From: Sambucus nigra
Lineage: Eukaryota > Streptophyta > Magnoliopsida > Dipsacales > Adoxaceae
Reading direction: 5' to 3'
DNA: 64,000 bases
Assembly (NCBI GenBank): GCA_949130495.1
Contig: OX422217.1
Coordinates: 571,674,606-571,738,605, forward strand
Part shown: in pieces, positions 56,051-64,000 of the stretch
How positions within the stretch are numbered: position 1 is the stretch's first letter
How the letters are laid out: every line of letters starts with the position of its first letter
Notes under the pieces: generated by a model
Told to the model about the DNA's origin: nothing
Databases searched by the model: none
The model's input: the letters and a program-made list of their open reading frames with translations, nothing else
Made by a program: the position numbers and the translations under genes

Positions 56051-59000
56051 GTTAAAAATGTATTATATAAATTCCACTTTACTTATCCAATTTAACAGCC
56101 TCACATGATTATAAATGTCTAGTACTTGCATGGATTTAGGATTCACTAACAAAATTGGAATTTAGAATTATGTCTACACTTTTAAGAGGGTACTTTATTT
56201 ATTCTTGAAATCAAACATGTCAAATTCTTTTAAAAACGGTGAAAGTAGTGGGAGTATCAAATCACCTAATGTGGTTGCAAAAAAATGAGATACTCTTGTC
56301 ATTCCTTTAACGTCCAAAGTAATCGCTCTTTTGGTTAGTGGATATAAATAGTTTTAAGATGCTCTTAAATGAGTTTACTATTTTAAACGATTATGAGATT
56401 TATCATAAGAATGAGAATTTGACAGAGGAGAAAGAAAATATTCAATTTTGTTTTCACAAGTTTTAAAAAATTATAATGCCATTAATTTACCAAAATAAAG
56501 TTTAGGATCACGTTGAATTATCTAATTGATGCATGAGAGTCGAGTGTAAATGCGTCTTTAAGACTAAAGACGACCTTGATAATAATCAATGACATACAGC
56601 TAGACTTATGGTCAAAGTTTTCAATACGAATAGAGAAAAGTGTGTAAGTAAATATTTTCACCTATATCTTAGAATGTGAAATTCTTATGGATTTAGTTGC
56701 TCATTTTGAGTAAGACTTACATTTAATGTGAAAACTTATGAGAGTTTAAGAGAAGAACTGTATACATTGAGAAATAACTATATAAACTGTCATTTTACCA
56801 TCAATGGTGTTTTAAGAACACTTTATGTATTTTGATCAATATATATATACCTTGAAGTCAGTAGGAGTAAATTTATATATTTCTTGGATTTCTCTTAGTA
56901 ATGAATTATAAATTAGAGAAATAAAATAGTTTAAGAGTACGAAGTAATGAGATGTTTAAAAAAATTTATGCTAACACTTATGACAATTGTTCTCTCTTGA
57001 TTAGGTAGGTTTGTTTTGACCTAGTGACCAATATTATGAAAAAGTGAAAAAAAATTAAATATTGTATGTAGCATGCTTTGGGGATACAATTTATTGATTA
57101 CAACTGCGAAAAACTTATTTTGGGACATGGTGTTGTCGATACTATTATCAAGTCGCTGAAATATTATGATAATCCCGCTGCAATCTTCGTTTATGAAGAA
57201 CTGATATGTATTTTAAAGAAACTAGGCACATTAGGGTATAATACATATATGTGAATGAAGAAGTTCAGAAATAACAAGTGTCGGTTTACACACATTAGTA
57301 TAAGTATTAACGTAGAATATCCACTAATAAATGGGCTATCATCAAAGAACATTCATGAAACATGCATAAGATATGAGTCTTGCATGTAGCCAATTAATTA
57401 TAAGTGTAGTGGATTGTTTGGTGCTTAAATTTTGGCATTACTTGATATCAATTAAACTGTATTCTGACGAGGGATATGAGAGAGAGAGAAGTTTTCTATA
57501 TATTTTGTACATAGTAGGTAATAAAAAAATTCCAAAAAATACAAAAAAAAATAGTTTAGTGTTAAAATATATTTTAGGTTTAGTTTTTATTTTTATTTTT
57601 TGTAATCAAGTGCTGAAAATTGTGAAGAAGTGGACGCATGTCAAGGCGCATTTCAAGACAAATTTGTGGGAAAAAAATTGCGTATTGTATTTCTACACTC
57701 TCTTTTCAATTTATTTCCTTCTTGACATATTATTTATTGTTGTTTATGCATACATGAGAATGTTTGGCTAAACACCCCATTTAAGGGGTGGGATGTACTG
57801 TTACTGATGTTAGTTTAATTAATCAATTTGATTAATGCTATAATTCTAGGAAAATTATTTTTTAATTGTCACCAATTAATTTATGTAACAAGAGTTAGTA
57901 AATTAATTGAACAAATTAATTTTGAATTTAGGCTTCGAACTAGAGATATGTTTTTTCGATATTTGAATATTAATACAGTATTGAAATTTGAGGATTGCTA
58001 TTGTTTTCGTTAAATTGATCCTAGCGGGTAATTTTCTGAAAATAGTATGATTCTTAATTTTTCATTGTGTGACATTTTTAAATTAGTTTTCTGAAAAAGA
58101 TGTTATTAAATTAATAATTGTAACGAGAGTTAGATTATCGATTTAATACTATCTCGAAATATTTCAAATTAATAAATTGAGAAATTAAAATAATTGATAA
58201 TACAGTATAATCCCATCTCTTGACTTTTTCACATTTATCACACTCGATTGCACATTATTTTGCATTTTTTAGTCATTTCGTAATTTTTAGCATTTATTAA
58301 TTAATACATTTTTTATTTAATAAAACCATAATGAGAGGCTAAATACTCCATTTCAAGGGGAGAGATGAAACTTCTACATTCTTCATTTATTTAATTTAAT
58401 TTTATAATTTTTAATTTTGTTATGTTCCTTTGAAAATGAATATTGGACTTTTACATTTCAAAGTGGATTTCGAGAGAAACCATTCGGTTCTAGTCATACT
58501 TCGAGAGAAGGTGACGTATTTTGAATGAATTGAAAAATTCCCCTCCCATGAGAGATGGGGTGATCTTGTCATTAAGAAAGAACCCGAAATTATTATTATA
58601 TCATTTTCTTAAAAATCAAACTAGAGATAGGCTTTTCTTAAGTTAAATGATATTTTAATAGTTTCTAACTCTAAAACTAAATTGTAAAGACTTAAAATAA
58701 TTTTAATAAATAATCCTTAGCAGGTAGTTTCTTAGAAAAGTTTTATTCGGATTTTTGAGAGTTTTGTGAAAGTCTAAGATTAATTTTCTAAGAAATATCT
58801 TATTTAAATTACATTTGCGACGAGAGTTGATTTGTACTTTAAATAAATCTTGGAATATTCTAAAATTATGAGTTACTTAATTAAAATAAATAACTGAAAC
58901 GTAGAAGTGGATTCTCCTCCCCTGTTAATTCTCATTCTTATTTACTTCACTCATTTCTTATTTTAGTTTTTATTAGTGTAGTTTTAATTTTAGTTCATAA

Positions 59001-59539
59001 TTAGTAGTATAAATATCCCTTGAAATTGTTTTAAAATATATATATATATATATTAATAAAAAAACTGAATTGCAAGTTTTCACATTAATTGTTTCACCTT
59101 GAAAGTTGGATTGATACCCGTACTTACCGCAATACGAGTTGTTTTAGATAAGTTTTGTAGGTACTCAAGAGATTTTTTATATTGGTTTTTGCACGACAAC
59201 AAACAGAACGTACAGAAAAAGCTTTCTATTAGTTTCCACCAATAAAAATGGTTTTCAGTAAATACAAATTTATTTTCAGCAAATAGAAAATATTTTCCAG
59301 CAATAAAAATTTATTTCAAGCAAATGAAAAAATGGTTTCAGACAATACAAAAATCCAACCTTAATAAGAAAACAAAAAATAATTTCCAGCATAAAAAATC
59401 CAACCTTAGTAAAAAAACATAAGAAAATGATAAAAAAACAGCAATAAAAATAATTATTTGAGTGTTGAAATAAATAACATTAAGCTAGATCTGTTTCTTG
59501 GCAAAAAAAAAAGAAAAAAGAAAACAAATTTGTTCACGA
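56051..59539. other. AT-rich intergenic stretch, no supported gene
   Basis: Largest ORF is 132 codons (57373-57771), hydrophobic and AT-driven, with no recognisable motif. Small palindrome accccatttaaggggt at 57774-57789, with a variant near 58347. (TA)n at 59038-59052. Several aaatggtttcag-like blocks occur near 59250-59340. Confidence 0.6.
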
Positions 59540-59576
59540 CCCCAACCCCAACCCACCCCAACCCCAACCCACCCCA
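59540..59576 (-). repeat. Telomere-like C4A2 tract, G-quadruplex-prone on the minus strand
   Basis: ccccaaccccaaccc-type repeats give seven or more runs of 3-4 G on the minus strand with 1-2 base loops. It ends 10 bp before an LTR start. Confidence 0.7.
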
Positions 59577-59586
59577 GCCTCAGCCT

Positions 59587-61258
59587 GTAATACCCCGCAC
59601 TTTTATGGGAAATTAAATTCAATAATTCAGTATAATTTGGGAATTTAAGAAATTATCGTGAATAGTAATTTTTGGACTTTTCAAGGATTAAATTATTTTC
59701 GACGTGTATTAAAATTACTCTTGGGATTATGTGAATAAGTTGGAGTACTTTATTATACGTCGTTGATGGGTAAAGCGACAGAGGAGAATATTTTAATGGG
59801 AAAACCCGCATTGAGATGTATTGGGTTAAAATAGTGAATTGCGGTCAAGTACCTCAGATAGAAATTTAGATTGCGCGGTTGGTCTCGAAAAGGCCGAGAT
59901 AGTCAAAATAGAGTATCCGGGGGAAGAAATTGAGTTTCATCAATTTTTGGACCCATAGGGACTCGTAATTGAGTAAACGAGTCATTTTTGGGTTTATTAA
60001 AGGATAAACCCTTTTCTTCTCTTATAAGGTCACGAGAGAGAGAAAGAGAAGAAATAAAAGAGAGAAAAGAAGAGGAAAGGAAGAAAGGAAGGAAAAGAGG
60101 AAGAAGAAAGGGGACTCCAGGCCAAACTTCGTGGGATTCGACTCGAGGTCGTCGGATTTCATCCTCCAGGCAAGTGTATACTTTCTCTATTTCATTTTGT
60201 GCATTTATTTCATATTATAGTTGGTAAACTATATAATTTTGGGTTAGAACCCTTAAAATAAATTTGGGAAATTCGAGTATGAGTTTACAAATTGATGTAT
60301 TGTAAACTCTTAATGACTTCTAATGTTAAATCCATGATAATGGAATGTAGAAATGGTTAGAAATGGGAGAAATGATAAAAGTGGGGCTTTAATGGTTTTA
60401 GGGTTTAAATCTAAGAGAAATGGTTTAATACCATAAATAAATTGATGTGTTAGTTATAAATAAGTGCTAGGAAGTCGTAGACTAGGACCGGAGTAGAGGT
60501 CATTCTCCTTGTGACATTTGTTAAGAAATGTTGTAATGCCTACTAAAGAATCGTAGCTACGAGTAGCCCAGTACCACTATAGTAGAGAGTGGTACTGAAT
60601 TTGAATTACCCGGTGAAGCTAAGGGTTCGAAAGTCATGCGAAGTAAGTGTAGCATTACTCAGTGGAAGTAGGAGGATCATAAGTTTTGACTTGGAGAAGG
60701 GTGTGGAAATACCCATATGTGAAAATTTGAGGAAAATTTTTCACTCGTAGGAGCAATTTTGGAATGGTGGGTGCAATGATAACCATATTCGGGAGAGCAG
60801 GATGTTTTGCCCCTAAAGGGATATTATGAATAGTTTTTAACCGTGAGTCCCCGTGATTTAGCAAGAATGAAAAGAACGCAGTTTTAAATTATTCACATAA
60901 GGATCGGTAAGAGGCCGATAGTGAATAAAGAGAGTTATGGATAAGTGAACTTTGTACTGAATCAAGGTAAGTACAATGAAAAGAGAGTCCTTTCGAGTAA
61001 TGATAGGCTCACTAGAGAAGTGTTGCTTACCCTTATGGAGAATGTGTGTTCGAGGACCCCATTGGTGGACATCCACCGAGGGAATTCGTTGAACTAGGGA
61101 TGTTGAGGCCGGTAGTGGAGTTTCCTTTTTATGAAGAAGTTAAGGGGAACTAGTAAAGTGATTGTCAGGATCGTGGCTATGGAGTCCAAGATACTGATAA
61201 CCTTAAAAGGGTCAGGGTGACCCGAGATGGGGAATGTTGTAATGTGGAGTGTAGAACC
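59587..61258 (+). repeat. Gypsy (Tekay-like) LTR, 3' end not seen
   Basis: Starts TGTAATACCCCGCAC, the same terminal motif as the element at 1447. It has an AT-rich U3, then a GA-rich leader (60030-60115) and a long moderately GC tail. It is followed at 61261 by a CACTA terminus, so it is either interrupted or a solo LTR remnant. No matching second copy in the window; ORFs here lack motifs. Confidence 0.55.
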
Positions 61259-61280
61259 GTCACTACAAGAATTTGCACCA

Positions 61281-61880
61281 TTAGCAACATACAAATTATG
61301 TTGCTAAAGTTAGAATTTTGTTGCTAAAAGGTATCGGCAACAGATTTCACTCTGTTGCCAGCTTGTTGCCCATTGCCTGTCTAGGAAACCCTTTGGCAAC
61401 ACAGCAGGCTTGTGTTGCTGAAAGTAGACTTTTGGCAACACGCAATTGTGTTGCCAAAAGTATTTTTTAATTTGTCAAATTTATAATAAAAAATATTATT
61501 TGTGTTGCCAAAAGTCACTCAACGGCAACAAAAAAAAGTTATGTTGCCAAAAGCTATAGCTTTTGGCAACACAGGAGTTGTGTTGCCAAAACGCTATACC
61601 TTTGGCAACACAGGTCCTGTGTTGCCAAAAGCAATATCTTTGGCAACACAACAGCTGTGTTTCCAAAGGTAAGACTTTTGGCAACACAAGAGTTGTGTTG
61701 CCAAAGGTATAGCCTTTTGGCAACACAGCTCTTGTGTTGCCAAAAGTCGTACCTTTGGCAACACATCTCTTGTGTTGCCAAAAGCCATACCTTTGGCAAC
61801 CAAACATGTGTTGCCATATCCAAAGTGATATATGTAGATGAAACTTTTAGAGACAAAAAATTGTGTTGCCAAAAGTACAA
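61281..61880. repeat. Subterminal repeats of the CACTA element
   Basis: TTTGGCAACACA and its complement TGTGTTGCCAAA alternate more than 20 times, often as adjacent inverted pairs with a short loop. Such arrays are transposase-binding sites in CACTA elements. ORFs in this stretch (61496-61911, both strands) are repeat artefacts. Confidence 0.85.
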
Positions 61881-62687
61881 TATTTTTATTTATTACCTAT
61901 TATTTTTTTAGCAATTGTAAGCACTTTTAAACCTGCACTTTTTTCATCAAACGTGCAACCTTCTAATCCAAAATAACATTACGCATTTTTCATACAATCA
62001 TAAGTGAATACAAAATTCCGCAATTTTCAACCAAATCTGATAAATATGAATTACAAAATAATATTTCATCACAATCCAAGTATAAAGGTACAAAATAAAT
62101 GTCTCCCAAATAAGAACGTAACAAAATATGTAAACATGATCTAGCCTAATACATTAACACATTAAAATATGTTAAAAAAATCCACGTAAACTAAAACGCC
62201 GACAATATCGCTCCCCTACACTATAAGAAACCGCAGCTCCAAGCCACCACGAACATAATAACTCCAAGCAAAATCCATCATAACCTGCACAAGATACAAA
62301 AATAAATTACTACATGGGTTTGTATAACTTCAAATGCATGTATGTTTGACTTGATCAATTTAAAACACTATTTAATTTCAAAAAATTTCGGCAGAGCTTC
62401 CTTTGTTTATTCATGAAATCCAACATGTTTTTAACATTAAAATAAACCCAACAGCAAAAAAACGCAGCTAAACCACCATTAAATCCCTTTCGCCAATTTA
62501 ATATCTAAAAATAGTATCCGAGTAGCTAAATTAACTTAAATAAGTATCCGAGTAGCTACGTACCTCGATCCTCCGTATCCATTGACGTTTTCATGTGTCG
62601 CAAATCCATTTTCATTCTACACAAAATACAAAATAAATTATAATCTATCCGACTTCAAAAGATAATAATAATTTATAACTATTATAG

Positions 62688-62690
<3 letters not shown>
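61881..62690. other. AT-rich CACTA interior, no gene seen
   Basis: Contains gtatccgagtagcta twice (62514 and 62546). A cactataagaaa at 62219 resembles a CACTA terminus but lacks matching subterminal repeats. Confidence 0.45.

Positions 62691-62727
<37 letters not shown>
62691..62727. repeat. (TA)n microsatellite
   Basis: Uninterrupted TA dinucleotides, followed by a duplicated aaagtgtctaaaaaa block (62752, 62804). Confidence 0.9.
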
Positions 62728-62729
<2 letters not shown>

Positions 62730-63001
62730 ATTTATATATAACTATAAAAACAAAGTGTCTAAAAAATACATTTATATATATATAACTATAATAATCAAAT
62801 TCACTGTGTCTAAAAAAACAAAGTGTCAATTTTTAAAATAAATTGGGCATAGTCTCCTTTGTTTATTGGACTATCCACCCTTTTTAAGGGGTAACGACAA
62901 ATCCAACAATATAAAAAGAAAAAATCCCAAATTCGTCTAACAAAAGGTTCAATGAAACAAAATTCTTATTGGACCTTGTTCGATGTGAACTAACCAATTG
63001 T

Positions 63002-63007
63002 CACGTG
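63002..63007. promoter_or_regulatory. G-box core
   Basis: CACGTG within tgtcacgtgttc, a plant bZIP/bHLH binding core. About 150 bp from a second, longer copy. Confidence 0.3.
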
Positions 63008-63152
63008 TTCACTTCCATGGGGACATCACCATGGTACATCAAATAGCACTCCATATACTTCCCTTGACGGGGGTTCCATATTGCCAAATTTCATCATTCA
63101 TATTGTGTTCACTAACGACACAAAACTAAAGTGCCATAGCTTCATTTTTTTT

Positions 63153-63160
63153 CCACGTGG
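63153..63160. promoter_or_regulatory. Palindromic G-box
   Basis: CCACGTGG, a full palindromic G-box/ABRE-type site. No supported gene follows before the AT-rich edge. Confidence 0.35.
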
Positions 63161-63364
63161 AATGGGACTAGAGAGAATCATTTGAAAAACCATAATGTAT
63201 ATATATACTGGGCAAAAAAGCTACAAAACCATTGAAATTCCAAGACACATGTTAACATTACATACTGGACTGCAATGGAGAAACAAAAATAACAAGCATT
63301 CTAGTCAACGAGAGGGTCCCGACTTGCTTATGTGTCGACAAAACTACAAGTATCGTACATGTCG

Positions 63365-63367
<3 letters not shown>

Positions 63368-63418
<51 letters not shown>

Positions 63419-63902
63419 CAGTGTATATAACTGTTTTATATATGTGTATATATATACATAAAACAGTGTATATAACTGTTTTATGTATATATATACACAT
63501 ATACACTGTTTTATGTATATATATACACATACATAAAACAGTTATATACACTGTTATATATATATATATATATACATAATATATTATATAAACTGTGTAT
63601 ATATATGTGTATATATATATATATGTATATATATATGTATATAAACTGTGTATATATATATATATGTATATATATACATAACAGTTATATATAAACTGTG
63701 TATATATATGTGTATATACATATATAAGTTTATATATACAGATATATACACAGTTTATATATAACTGTGTATATATACATAACAGTTATATATAAACTGT
63801 GTATATATCTGTATATATAAACTTATATATATATATACATATATATATATATAAACTTATATATATACACAGTTTATATATAATATATACTATATATAAC
63901 TG

Positions 63903-63962
<60 letters not shown>

Positions 63963-64000
63963 ACTGTTATTAACAGTTAATAACAGTTATTATATATAAT
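63368..64000. repeat. AT array with palindromic acagtgtatataactgt units
   Basis: (TA)n at 63368-63416, then repeated ataactgttttatgtatata and acagtgtatata units in both orientations, then (TA)n again at 63905-63956. The stretch is self-complementary throughout and is cut by the window end. Confidence 0.9.

Larger units (their letters stand above)
61261..64000 (+). mobile_element. CACTA-type transposon end (runs past window or degenerate)
   Basis: Begins CACTACAAGAATTTGC, the typical plant CACTA terminus, followed by dense subterminal repeats in both orientations. No transposase is seen. The opposite terminus was not identified before the window end, so the right boundary is open. Confidence 0.7.

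Noticed and set aside
57373..57771. 132-codon ORF with hydrophobic segments
   Set aside because: AT-driven, no recognisable motif, no promoter or splice context that supports it.
61496..61911. ORFs of 84-108 codons on both strands
   Set aside because: They are translations of the CACTA subterminal repeats.
62219..62230. Possible second CACTA terminus (cactataagaaa)
   Set aside because: It is in the same orientation as the first terminus and lacks subterminal repeats or a matching 3-bp duplication.
63195..63551. ORFs of 88 and 97 codons
   Set aside because: Mostly (TA)n translation; no protein features.

Overview
This window is plant nuclear DNA, almost certainly from a eudicot with a large, repeat-rich genome. 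The evidence is a stack of plant-type LTR retrotransposons (Tekay-like, Tat/Athila-like and SIRE- and Tork-like Copia lineages), an RTE-type LINE, hAT-, Harbinger- and CACTA-type DNA elements, plant primer-binding sites and abundant (AT)n arrays. The species cannot be named from the sequence. There is no prokaryotic gene organisation and no CRISPR array. Boundaries and target-site duplications (TSDs) were read by eye; lineage names rest on motifs and were not confirmed by any search.

Layout. 1-1441: LTR-like DNA with a promoter. 1447-22421: a gutted Tekay-like Gypsy element (TSD ccatg/ccata). A SIRE-type Copia element (5770-21780, minus strand, TSD ggtgg) sits in its 3' LTR. That Copia element is itself split by a younger non-autonomous Tat/Athila-like element (8695-14795, TSD acaaa) carrying an intact, unrecognised 468-codon ORF. 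22427-23966: a reversed Gypsy LTR fragment. 24600-32777: a DNA-transposon district with two inverted copies of one MITE, a small Tourist-like MITE, a 3.3-kb hairpin-forming element and an hAT-type element containing a foldback. This district also holds the only host-gene candidate: a two-exon, minus-strand gene of about 82 codons whose intron contains the 3.3-kb hairpin element.

32942-38554: a Tork/TNT1-like Copia element (TSD acaag) with a cluster of 13 TTGACC motifs in its leader. 38560-42353: AT-rich, with a probable Copia LTR end plus primer-binding site and a 124-bp duplication. 42354-43175: 5'-truncated RTE LINE with a (GAT)9 tail. 43884-55807: a complete but decayed Tat-lineage Gypsy element (minus strand, TSD ctcgc) with gag-pol, two RNase H domains, 19 copies of a palindromic 31-bp repeat and, on the opposite strand, an intron-containing extra-gene module with its own TATA-like and poly(A) signals. 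56051-59539: AT-rich with no supported gene. 59540-61260: a G-quadruplex-prone tract followed by a Gypsy LTR. 61261-64000: the end of a CACTA-type element with dense subterminal repeats, running into palindromic AT/acagtt repeats at the window edge.

The retroelement genes would have acted in transposition (gag particle, protease, integrase, reverse transcriptase, RNase H). Nearly all carry stops or frameshifts, or have altered catalytic residues. The main open leads are the 468-codon ORF, the antisense gene module of the Tat element, the hairpin element inside a candidate host intron, and the regulatory motif clusters (E2F-like, W-box-like, telobox) within retroelement sequences.
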